Shown here piece after piece: positions 39,501 through 46,927 of a stretch of DNA of 64,000 bases. Source of the stretch: Pectinophora gossypiella (taxonomy: Eukaryota > Arthropoda > Insecta > Lepidoptera > Gelechiidae); the NCBI RefSeq assembly GCF_024362695.1, contig NC_065414.1:4853501-4917500 (forward strand), written 5' to 3'. The first letter of the stretch is position 1. Every line of letters begins with the position of its first letter. Under the pieces are notes generated by a model that was not told the DNA's origin, did no database searches, and saw nothing but the letters and a program-made list of their open reading frames with translations. The position numbers and the translations under genes were made by a program.

Positions 39501-40160
39501 AATATTATAAGATATAAGAAATATACTTTCGGGATAGGCTCGTTGCAAATGTTAGGACGAATACTAGTCTATGACGAACAAATCATATCCAGTGTACGCG
39601 TTCGAAGTGCAACCGGTGCGCGAACACGCCCCGGACTCCACACACAAATTGCATTCCTTACGAGTGAGACAGACGGTCCGCGCGTATTCCCCCTTCTTAG
39701 CGGCTTACTGCCATTTGGACTAAAATAAGACCCAGATAAATATAGCTCGGCGCCCGATACGAATTGGTGCCGGCGGAGAGTTCCCGTGGTTATTATAAGT
39801 GAATGTTGAGTGCAGGCACGTTCCTGACGCTGGACACGTGCGCGGCGCGGCTGGCGGCCGAGGGCGTGGTGGACGTGCGCGGCACCGTGGAGCGCATCCG
39901 CGCGCAGCGGGCGCACTCCATACAGATGCCCGACCAGTACGTGTTCTGCCACCTCGCCATCCTCGAGTACGCGGTACGTAGCGGGTTGCCCACACACTAT
40001 ACTTAACGGCGAGAGAGATCACCCACTGTGCTATGGAGTCTGTTGATGTAATAAATGCAAATTATATCGATTATGCTACAAATTGCAGGTAATGAACGGG
40101 TACTTGGACTCGGCGGACTTGACGGGCTTCGACGCGGACAACGATGACGAGTCGGAATGA
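27364..40160 (+). CDS. Ptpmeg2: Ptpmeg2 / PTPN9-type protein tyrosine phosphatase (3' eleven exons)
   Basis: Eleven exons join with compatible phases and GT-AG borders: 27364-27572, 30669-30778, 32179-32299, 32611-32687, 35910-36096, 36629-36792, 37890-38119, 38514-38650, 39224-39300, 39816-39973, 40089-40160. They give 513 residues. In order: the end of a CRAL-TRIO (Sec14-like) lipid-binding domain (1-about 70), an acidic linker, and a PTP domain (about 200-495) with the pTyr loop KNRY (242-245), WPD loop (Asp383), signature HCSAGIGRTG (Cys430, Arg436) and Q-loop glutamines 474 and 478. All catalytic residues are present, so the enzyme should be active. The CRAL-TRIO plus PTP pairing is diagnostic of MEG2, which binds phosphoinositides on secretory vesicles and acts in vesicle fusion and receptor signalling. 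The N-terminal 200 or so residues lie in exons not found. Confidence 0.9.
30669..30778 (+). CDS. Ptpmeg2: Ptpmeg2 linker exon 1
   Basis: Acceptor ggttccag, donor AATG|GTGAGT. It completes the split Trp and encodes a Cys-containing linker (about 36 residues) after CRAL-TRIO. It is supported by phase continuity on both sides rather than by a conserved motif. Confidence 0.75.
30852..30972 (+). repeat. SINE-like repeat family B, copy 1
   Basis: 'acgactatatcccaattcgg' followed by 'gtacccacacctcaccgagc' and 'ttagaccaacgtaatagg' is shared, in the same order, with 48034-48178 and 60427-60570. All three copies are on the + strand. A (TA)n(TG)n run follows at 30968-30996. Confidence 0.65.
31003..31060 (+). 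repeat. LINE 3' tail fragment (RTE-like), copy 1
   Basis: 'ctctgcttaaccccggtggg' followed by a gtgagtttatgta(tgta)n tail resembles 31650-31712. I recognise this as the 3' end of a common lepidopteran RTE-type LINE. Confidence 0.45.
31181..31427. repeat. fold-back MITE (about 247 bp)
   Basis: Terminal inverted repeats of about 57 bp: left 'ttatctgtcattttctt'-like sequence running into 'gccgaaaaggaaagggacgg', right its complement ending 'aagtaaaatta'. Flanks are TA-rich, fitting a mariner-type or related non-autonomous element, but the exact superfamily is not clear. No ORF. Confidence 0.6.
31580..31712 (+). repeat. RTE-like LINE 3' end, copy 2
   Basis: A short reading on the + strand encodes CMKQLMNVDDAREVCQDESK, resembling the C-terminus of lepidopteran RTE-type reverse transcriptases (recognised from memory). 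It is followed by 'ctctgcttacctcggtggga' and a TATG-type tail. It is severely 5'-truncated. Confidence 0.5.
31736..31800 (+). repeat. SINE-like repeat family D, 3' fragment
   Basis: 'ctctggtgtcaggattatta' and 'cgccgccaaaggctacccca' match my recollection of the 3' half of a lepidopteran repeat whose 5' half appears at 51291-51345. Fragment only. Confidence 0.35.
32179..32299 (+). CDS. Ptpmeg2: Ptpmeg2 linker exon 2
   Basis: Acceptor tgtgtgcag, donor CTTAG|GTATAC. It encodes a hydrophilic linker (GIIEREGACDMTSDRATR and onward) that begins and ends in the phases required by its neighbours. It has no conserved domain; MEG2 linkers are poorly conserved. Confidence 0.75.
32611..32687 (+). CDS. Ptpmeg2: Ptpmeg2 linker exon 3 (alternative upstream acceptor possible)
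   Basis: Acceptor atctttccag, donor AGCA|GTAAGT (consensus). It encodes RHTHGYNGDMKGRHINSGDE and an acidic tail, continuing the linker in phase. An upstream acceptor (tgttttccag, exon start 32485) would add 42 in-frame codons with no stop, so the exon may have two 3' splice forms. The shorter form is preferred because the extension is AT-rich and ends in a normal intron terminus. Confidence 0.7.
34330..34561. repeat. fold-back MITE family 1, copy 2
   Basis: Starts gggtgttattgacattgtaa and ends with 'gttacggtgtcactaacacc' plus c, the expected complement. Its arms face an AT-rich centre. Only 36 bp separate it from copy 3. Confidence 0.7.
34598..34817. repeat. fold-back MITE family 1, copy 3
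   Basis: Starts gggtgtaagtgacatcgtaa and ends gttacgatgtcactaactcc plus c. Same orientation and architecture as copy 2, more diverged at the termini. Confidence 0.7.
35690..35815. repeat. dispersed repeat with perfect 11-bp hairpin
   Basis: 'ccagacacaat' at 35738-35748 faces its exact complement at 35758-35768 across a 9-nt loop, inside a block ending 'ggcgtttaaggggttaa' that I recognise as a dispersed lepidopteran repeat. It sits just upstream of the GC-rich Ptpmeg2 exon. Confidence 0.4.
35910..36096 (+). CDS. Ptpmeg2: Ptpmeg2 exon leading into the PTP domain
   Basis: Very GC-rich exon. The acceptor cccggcag at 35908-35909 is the one that keeps phase with the previous exon. It encodes a Gly/Ala/Ser-rich linker and then LLARVRQLQRRGLLLEYEEL and PPAGTFHHAK, matching the 'Y.E..EL....P.GTFH' entry helix of MEG2 catalytic domains. 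Donor CCAA|GTGAGA. The weak polypyrimidine tract makes the exact acceptor less certain than the rest. Confidence 0.82.
36311..36424 (-). repeat. SINE family A 3' part, minus strand
   Basis: Shares 'gtcccactgctgggcacagg' and 'gagcatactccaccacgctg' with 12943-13060 (same orientation) and, inverted, with 38335-38480. Only the 3' part is present. Confidence 0.6.
36629..36792 (+). CDS. Ptpmeg2: Ptpmeg2 exon: pTyr loop and substrate-recognition strand
   Basis: Acceptor tcaattgcag, donor CACAAG|GTAGGC. It encodes NLAKNRYTDVLCYDHSRV, then DYINANYVDGYKQKNAFI and CTQG, which are the conserved 'KNRY.D', 'DYINA.Y.DGY' and 'TQGPL' motifs of classical PTPs. The Tyr of KNRY sets pocket depth and phosphotyrosine specificity. 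Confidence 0.93.
36800..37889. other. Ptpmeg2 intron
   Basis: AT-rich intron without a supported exon. A short block at about 36938-36962 recurs at 10189-10213. Confidence 0.6.
37890..38119 (+). CDS. Ptpmeg2: Ptpmeg2 exon: central PTP sheet
   Basis: Acceptor tatttccag, donor GTGAGG|GTGAGT. It encodes GPLPKTFGDFWRMVWEQGTV, then VIVMTTRAVERGRVKCGQYW and PL, the 'DFW.MVWE' and 'KC.QYWP' hallmarks of PTP domains. 'WEQ..VVIVMTTR' is close to vertebrate MEG2. Ends in phase 0. Confidence 0.94.
38292..38483 (+). repeat. SINE/LINE family A 3' end, plus strand
   Basis: Starts near 'gtgcttcggagggcacgtta', continues 'ccgtaaaaacacctccacca' and ends 'ggacgtatataggctgtttatg'-like sequence. It is the inverted counterpart of the 12943 and 36311 copies, with more of the upstream body retained. 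It lies 30 bp before the next Ptpmeg2 exon. Confidence 0.6.
38514..38650 (+). CDS. Ptpmeg2: Ptpmeg2 exon: WPD loop
   Basis: Acceptor ggttgcag, donor CAGCA|GTCAGT (weak, non-consensus at +3). It encodes QYTRWPDYGVPGGGRATPVL, the mobile WPD loop carrying the general-acid Asp. The split Gln at the end is completed by the first base of the next exon. A 20-bp minisatellite starts about 10 bp after the donor. Confidence 0.9.
38660..38911 (+). repeat. minisatellite, 20-bp unit, about 12-13 copies
   Basis: Tandem units close to 'cactaccatacactcacgct' with point variation (ctcgct, cactta, tatac). It starts immediately inside the intron after the WPD-loop exon, so unspliced read-through gives a repetitive Tyr-Thr-His frame that should not be taken as protein. 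Confidence 0.9.
39224..39300 (+). CDS. Ptpmeg2: Ptpmeg2 exon: catalytic cysteine
   Basis: Acceptor acgtttcag, donor GAACTG|GTAAGA. It encodes LGDSWAGHSMGPPIVVHCSA and GIGRT, i.e. the PTP signature with the nucleophilic Cys and phosphate-binding Arg. The signature's last Gly is completed across the intron. Confidence 0.94.
39816..39973 (+). CDS. Ptpmeg2: Ptpmeg2 exon: Q-loop
   Basis: Acceptor gagtgcag, donor GCG|GTACGT. It encodes GTFLTLDTCAARLAAEGVVD, VERIRAQRAHSIQMPDQYVF and CHLAILEYA: the helix after the P-loop and the Q-loop (Q..P.QY) that positions the hydrolytic water. High GC and Ala content reflect codon choice in this gene. Confidence 0.94.
40089..40160 (+). CDS. Ptpmeg2: Ptpmeg2 last coding exon
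   Basis: Acceptor caaattgcag; encodes VMNGYLDSADLTGFDADNDD ESE and stop TGA at 40158-40160. The acidic tail is longer than in vertebrate MEG2. A polyadenylation signal aataaa lies downstream at 40434-40439. Confidence 0.88.
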   Translation, partial: VMNGYLDSADLTGFDADNDDESE

Positions 40161-40460
40161 AGACTGGCGCGCAACCCCGCCTGCCGCCTGCTCTAGGCAC
40201 ACGCACACTGAGAGCGATATGCAATGGACGGTGCTCTCGACTGATTACTAATTAAAAGACGACGGTCTATGTCCATAAAGATTAGTACATGCTGTTTTAA
40301 AAGAGTTCAATAACGTAAATGTCGGACGTCCAAAAGAAAATATTTGATGTTCTTTCGAAGTAACAAGAAGATAATTTAGATTTATGGAACGGAGAATGTC
40401 CCGTCCGTAAACAGCTTACGTAATATTCTTGAGAATAAAGGGAGAGCGTCGAATGTTCAG
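40161..40460 (+). other. Ptpmeg2: Ptpmeg2 3' UTR (putative)
   Basis: Follows the stop codon and includes the only AATAAA I see on the + strand before the fold-back (40434-40439). Transcript end not determinable from sequence alone; longer forms up to about 41150 are possible. Confidence 0.5.
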
Positions 40461-41218
40461 AAGGAAGTAGTGTCAGCTTGTAAGCGCCAGAGCAGTGCAG
40501 TCCCAACACCGGAGCGTGAACATGCGTGTCATAGCGTCGTTAGTATACGGAACAATTCCCGCGCGAACTTGCCGAGACACTGAACGTCGCACACGACATG
40601 TGTTCATTAGTATAGTGCCAGCGTCGCCCGCGGACCTGTATACTAGTGTGTACCCCAACTCGGTGCAGTGAGGAACGTGCCCATGTGTTATAGCGCTATT
40701 CGGCCAAACTAGAAGAAATTACACCACACCCCGCGGCGACTTTGAACTGTACCCTAATGAAATTTAGTTCTGACGGTTTGAATATTTCAAAGCCGTCGCG
40801 GACTATACATAACAATTCCCTAGAATAAGTCCTAGTGAATGATTAAAATGGAAATCATATGAAAATGAACGTTCCTTTAGCATGAATAAGAACTGAAATT
40901 TATATAAATCAGTCCTTGGAAGGAAACCTCGTGATTCGAGTATTTATTTTGCATATTAAAAAAATCTTTTGTAACCAAAAAATATTTCCATAAATTTAGA
41001 ATTTTATTATTTATTTATGTAAGAAGTATGGCTGTGTGAAGTTTTTGTCTGTAATTTATGTAGTTATGTTTATATTTTATTTCAGTAAAATATATGCCCA
41101 TTTTATTATGGAATGAAATTAAATGTATACACAGAAGTGTCGATGGTTTGATACAAGTTTTATAAGGAGGTGCTGGTAGGTTACGTTATTCGCGGATCAT
41201 TTGAACGTTTCACTCATA
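40461..41218. other. intergenic or distal 3' UTR
   Basis: No ORF or repeat with support. AT content rises after 40820. Confidence 0.4.
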
Positions 41219-41224
41219 CACATT

Positions 41225-42389
41225 GTGATGTCCGTATACACAACAGGACCCTTCGTCTGATTCGATCGACAACCAGAGTTTCACTTTCGTAATATTTAGT
41301 ACCTTCCGAGTAGTGTAAGAAAAATAATAGTACCTTTACAGTTAAACAAAAAACTTGAATTAATTTCCAGCAGGACCCTCCGTGGTTTGAAGGTCTTCGG
41401 ACCATTGGTGTATATCCCTGTATAGCGGTGCATTAGTACCTTCAGATTATCTTCGTTTTCTTTTAAAACAAATATTAGTTTATAAGAAATAAATCTACAA
41501 AATTTTTATACTGCCAGCAGGACCCTTTTTTGTTTTGGTGCTTTCAGTCCAGACATTCATATTTCCTAGCAGCAGTATATTAGTACTTTTCAAAAAAATA
41601 TCGCTTAATTAAAAAAAAATGTATTAAAAAGTAATAAGACTGATTCTTTATCAGAGAAAATATTCTAACACTTTTATTTATGTGATGCAACCAATGATCT
41701 ACTATGATCTTTATTAACCCACGCTGAACAACGTTTGATTGATAATTTCTATTGGTAATTGTAATTTTGATTGGTAATTGTAATTTTGATTGATAATTCC
41801 TAATGTAAATTTTTGTAAATATAATTTATTTTTTGTTATAATTTTCATTGTGTTTTCCTTTTTGACGATATCAAACTACATACCTACCTAATATAACATG
41901 AAAACTGATTTTTATTTCATTGGTTGCATCACATAAATAAAAGTGTTAGAATATTTTCTCTGATAAAGAATCAGTCTTATTACTTTTTAATACATTTTTT
42001 TTTAATTAAGCGATATTTTTTTGAAAAGTACTAATATACTGCTGCTAGGAAATATGAATGTCTGGACTGAAAGCACCAAAACAAAAAAGGGTCCTGCTGG
42101 CAGTATAAAAATTTTGTAGATTTATTTCTTATAAACTAATATTTGTTTTAAAAGAAAACGAAGATAATCTGAAGGTACTAATGCACCGCTATACAGGGAT
42201 ATACACCAATGGTCCGAAGACCTTCAAACCACGGAGGGTCCTGCTGGAAATTAATTCAAGTTTTTTGTTTAACTGTAAAGGTACTATTATTTTTATTACA
42301 CTACTCGGAAGGTACTAAATATTACGAAAGTGAAACTCTGGTTGTCGATCGAATCAGACGAAGGGTCCTGTTGTGTATACGGACGTCAC
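41225..42389. mobile_element. large fold-back element with near-identical 473-bp arms
   Basis: The left arm (41225-41697) and right arm (about 41918-42389) are reverse complements with very few differences seen by eye; the spacer is about 220 bp. The outer ends are GTGAYGTCC and complement, with ATT on both sides (41222-41224, 42390-42392), a possible 3-bp target duplication. Each arm contains three diverged units starting CAGGACCC and ending near TAGTACCTTC. No transposase-like ORF exists; the two mirror-image short frames are the same palindromic sequence. A transcript through it would form a long hairpin. Superfamily unknown. Confidence 0.75.
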
Positions 42390-42399
42390 ATTGTGGCGT

Positions 42400-42940
42400 G
42401 TTTCACATTTTTATAATTGTTAAGGTCTGTTGCAGAGACATACACGTATTCGCTGGGAGCATTACACACACATTCGCCCTTTATACCATTGTATTAGATT
42501 GATCGTATATAGCTGCACCCGCCGTGTCTGTTTGTGCAACAGGTTAACTTGATGTCCAGTATACGCTATGCACTGAAGAACTTCTAGACATCGCTACGAA
42601 TTATACAAAATAATTATATTATAGATAGACTGAGTAATGTTAATATGCATCGATGAAGTAATACAACCTCTATATACTAGTCTCACTCTCTCAATTAATC
42701 TTCCTAATCAGCTTATATAGGATTTGTGGATTGGAGTTCAATCAGTCAACAGATTATTGATGGAAACGTGCGATTCTGTTATTGTCAATCAATTAATGGA
42801 TAACATTAATCACACGCATTTCTCTGTTATCTCTGTTACAGATGGTATATCCGTATTGAACCTAAAAATAGCTTGCAGTTTCAGTGTTAACACTACTTGG
42901 TTCATTATTTCAGGTATTTTTTAACTGTAGATCTAACTCG
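42400..42940. other. intergenic stretch
   Basis: AT-rich, no supported exon or repeat. Short open frames end without motif. Confidence 0.35.
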
Positions 42941-42944
42941 CTTA

Positions 42945-44335
42945 GATGAATCTATTAATAGCTCCTTGTTAATTCTTGAATGATGCCTTCTGGAAAGCAG
43001 CAACAGTGCAGCCTCAATGATTAATGGGAATCTGTCTGTGCATCACACGTGTTTCATTGGGTGAGTATAGAAGTTTTATAAATGGTCCATCTGCTTCAGG
43101 AATTCGCCCCTTATGGCTCTTCTAAACTCTAGAACTTTCTTGAGTTTACAGTTTATCACCTTGTAAGTGTCATTTGTCCAGAGCAGTTTGCTATTATGTG
43201 CTCAAATATAATCTTAATGTGTCCCATCTCTGTGTATGATAACAAGTTCAATGCAATCTTTGATAGACATTCTAGGCTTCCATAATATTTTGCACCAGAT
43301 TGGATTACTCGAAAAAATGGTTCTTTGGACCACAAATAATGAACTTATTCTTCAGTCTTGGAACCAAACTTATGTAGAGTTTTCTAAGAGATTTTTCCCA
43401 TCAACAGTAAGACTGAGAACATCAATCCTTCCAGCAAATCTCTATTATAACTGATTTCTGGAACTCTTGTTAATTCCCCCAATTCATCGGCTTCCGCCAT
43501 CCTGTTGATCTCCTCAACACCTTCTGTTCCGGAGTCTAAATTTTTTAACTGCAGGTCATACGATTATTGTCTTAATTAATTTGAAATTATATTATCTGTG
43601 ATAGATTTTGGTCCAAAGAAATATCCAGGTATTTCCAGGTATACCTTAACTGCTTGCACAAGACTCATTTCTTCTTCTGCCCATAATGGCTGTAAGACAC
43701 TTGCCGCAAAAACACACAGTGCTCCTTGGATTTACCTGCTGTTATTAATCGAACCTCCAGTGGTGTCAAGGCCTCTTTAGGAGGATTAATAAAAGCTATT
43801 GACGCATTGTTTGATACATCACTATTATATCCGGATTAAAAAATCGGGAAAAAGATTTTAATTCCTAATTCTCACATAATTCTCTTAATGCAGGTGGTAA
43901 TAATGATGATATTGGTCTTGCACCAGCCATGATAAGATTCAATGTTGCAGTAATGTAAACTATTTATAAAATCTTGCATGAAACAAGTTCTGTTTCAACC
44001 TTTCATCAGTTTAGCATTTAACAATATTTTCTGGTTGATCTGCTCCGGGATATTTCTTCCACTGTTTCTTTACATTTATTTTGATGTTTCCAAATTGATA
44101 AAAAACATGAAAAATCTGTCTGCACTATGGAGCAAATATACCGAAGCAAGTTGTTGCACAAAATATGAATTCAATGGCGCGAAAGATTTACAAAGGATAT
44201 ATTGCTTTATGAAGTGACTAATCTTATTTTTAGTTTTGCCATTACAAATTAATTACATATAAATTGTGGTAAGCACTAATTCCTTTATACAATGTTCAAA
44301 GCTAAAACCATTTTAATGAAATGTTATAGAGAAGT
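42945..44335 (-). pseudogene. decayed protein-coding DNA, origin unknown
   Basis: Read on the minus strand, several stop-free or nearly stop-free pieces follow one another in shifting frames (for example around 43930-43860, 43800-43680, 43540-43400 and 43400-42950), with Met/Leu/Glu-rich protein-like composition, unlike the nearby introns. Frameshifts and stops make it non-functional. One piece reads TPLEVRLITAG, which faintly recalls a stretch before motif A of some RNA-virus polymerases; this is weak. The + strand also has a few open pieces, so even strand is not certain. Confidence 0.25.
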
Positions 44336-44373
44336 AATAGGGAAAATATTTATTTTGAATTCAACATATCTAC

Positions 44374-44661
44374 TCACAGAATACCTATATTTCGAATCGC
44401 CGTCCTATCACGAAACTTACATATCGCATTAGTAAATTGATTTATTATCTGCTTAGTTTCCTTCCACAAAAACATTGCATTTTGTTGACTTTCCCGTGAA
44501 CCGTGATCTTCCAATAAGTTGTAGAAAAGACAAATCGACATATTTATTTGATTGAGAACGATTCGCGGGGATTTCAATGTAATTAAGTCGTCCTGTATAA
44601 TCATCCAGTCAGTAATATATGCTTGTAATTTGAACACTCGTTCCCGCCGTAGGACTTGCAA
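44374..44661 (-). CDS. unrecognised open frame ending at a consensus splice donor
   Basis: A 95-codon minus-strand frame without internal stop that reads as helical protein (FKLQAYITDWMIIQDDLITL, then NQINMSICLFYNLLEDHGSR). There is no ATG at its left limit; it opens at TTG after a stop. It ends at ATTCT|GTGAGTAG, a good donor overlapping the stop, so it may be an exon of an unknown gene or an exon relic linked to the decayed coding DNA just downstream. I recognise no family. Confidence 0.25.
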   Translation of the reverse strand: MQVLRRERVFKLQAYITDWMIIQDDLITLKSPRIVLNQINMSICLFYNLLEDHGSRESQQNAMFLWKETKQIINQFTNAICKFRDRTAIRNIGIL

Positions 44662-44669
44662 TTATACAG

Positions 44670-45940
44670 AATCTTAAATTACAACAATTTAACGTAACAA
44701 GATTCTCTTTATTAGTAAGGAAATTGTTAATCTGAAGCTGTTGATTCTTATACCTGTAAATATTTTAATTATTTTCTGTTTTTAAACTAAATTAAAACCC
44801 TTGTGAACTATGTGTGAAATAAAAAGAAAGTTGTAATATATACATTTTGTTGTTTTATTGTTAAATATTTTAAAAATGAGTATTTTAAAAACACTTATTC
44901 GTTACGAAAAAAGAAAATAATGAAATGAATCTAGGATAAACTACATTTAAAATGTTGTCAGTATAATTACGCCACTTCTTTATTTTCTTTTTTGACGTCA
45001 TTGCTTCTATTTGGACAAGTGCTGTTACTGTATACCCGTCTGCTATCTGATAGGTCAAATAGCAGACGTTAGTATTAGGATACGAAGGTTATTTTTTGTG
45101 CCTACCTAATATCATTGTACCATTGTTTTATTAGCTAGGGCCCCTACATGAAACAATAAACTTGCAAATGCGCGCACAAATGTTGCTGTCGATTTTCGTA
45201 AAATTTTGTGACTGTTTCTAATCGAATGATATGCGATTGTGTTCCACGAAGTAATCGACAGTAATTAAAACCATTTAAAGGTACAGTGGCGACTGAAACC
45301 GATTGCGAGCCAGTCAAAACTGCTTTCGTCCTGCTATCCAATCAACTTAACTGGACCGAGGAGAAATTAATCATTATATTGGCTGTAACTGTATGTAGTA
45401 TGGCTGTACTAAGGAATCTATAGTACCTTCACACTACAGCGAAGGCTAGTAGATAGATTTTGTGTTGTGCAATCGTTCTAAAGAATTGTCTAGATTTCAG
45501 AACGTGTAACGAGATTCGACGAGTATATCCAATGGAAAACCCTGAGATTTCAGGCTTTAAACTGAGGCACTGGAGTAGCCAGTACTCCACTAAACGTGCT
45601 TTCGGAGTCTGATATTTCTTTTTTATATTTCTATTTATTTAATTCAATAGTCTCAATATATGATTTATAAATGGCTACCATGTACGAACGTAGTACGTGT
45701 CCTACGTATATTCATGTCCCGCTTATCACTGCCGGAGTACACACATTCACAGACATCTCTTCAGAATCAAGTATGGAACTGGATGACATAGCTAAACAGC
45801 GTGATAACTACCGAGTTTTTTAATATAAAACTATATTTTAAAGAGCAGTGAAAGCGAAAATTATTTACACCGTAAACAAGAGTTTCATTAAGTACATAAA
45901 TATAAATAAAATAGTCTTGAAAAGGAAAACATAATAGGTA
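44670..45940. other. intergenic stretch
   Basis: No supported gene. A TGACGTCA palindrome at 44993-45000 and a 9-bp hairpin (gtctgctat / atagcagac, about 45038-45066) are visible. Confidence 0.35.
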
Positions 45941-46813
45941 AAAAAAAGAATAAAAAAAATAAAGAACAATTATTTTATTCAGAAAAATAACTTTTCATTC
46001 GTCTAGATTGCTTACAATTACAAAATCGTTTCAAAACAGCTTATAATTGCGTATATTATTAATTCTTACAATAAATCTTAATGTCTATCGGAGGCATATA
46101 AATTAATAACGTATCAAAAATAATATCACGTTTTATTATAAAAAATGGTTGTGCACTACTGTCATACAATTGGAGCATAGAATAACCAATAATACTTTCG
46201 TTGAATATTTTTAATTAGATATACTTACGAATTTGTTACATTTAGTCACTATTTAAAATAACAGGGAAACTGTTTAAAAAGTATATACTTTTGTTTAAAA
46301 ATAATTAAAAAAACTTGTTTCGTGTGACACTCATTATTAGTCCTTAAAATTGAGAGCTTTTAATATTATTAAATAATTAGCTAACTTATTCTACGCAACT
46401 TTGTTACTTATAAGTCTAACTTATCTTAATAAATTATAAATTATGCTAAAACTGTACTTTGGTTCTTTGTGAAATTAAGTTTGATCGACTTTTATTATTA
46501 TTGATTTACATAAATAAATAAAAATTGCTGCACAGGTATTATAAGTACTTTCCGAGTTTTCTTTTAAACGTTGTACATACTTAGTACAAATTATATTTAA
46601 AAACATTATTTGTGCATTGTCGAAACAGTTGCCCATAGAGCCACACGGTTATCTGGTGCCAGACCATAGTTTATGTGAAACAAATAATTTATTGCAGATG
46701 CCCTTATAAAATGATAATTTGGTCGTAAGGCCCAATAGAAAACCGGGTCTTAAAAAAAGTAACATTCGTTCATAATTATCCTACAAGGTCCATCGGAACG
46801 TGGCTCGCGTAGT
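45941..46813 (-). other. putative 3' UTR of the SLC12 gene
   Basis: Strongly AT-rich sequence directly after the minus-strand stop codon. Reverse-strand AATAAA signals (tttatt on +) occur for instance at about 46492 and 45966. The exact end cannot be fixed. Confidence 0.4.
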
Positions 46814-46927
46814 TTAGGAGTAGAAGGTGAGTACAGAGGTTTGGTTTCCCCGGACGAAGAGCACGGGCGGCAGGTCTCGACTCAGCACCTCCAGCCAGGC
46901 CATGTACAGCGGCGCGGACACCGACCC
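46814..46927 (-). CDS. SLC12 last exon
   Basis: Acceptor (minus) gtccccag at 46928-46929; encodes GSVSAPLYMAWLEVLSRDLP, PVLFVRGNQTSVLTFYS and stop. This is the most conserved C-terminus of NKCC/NCC transporters, which settles the family. Confidence 0.95.
   Translation of the reverse strand, partial: GSVSAPLYMAWLEVLSRDLPPVLFVRGNQTSVLTFYS

Noticed and set aside
41214..42502. Two mirror-image short ORFs (minus 41214-41405, plus 42209-42502) with the same protein
   Set aside because: They are one sequence read from the two arms of the palindrome; no motif and no conserved start context.
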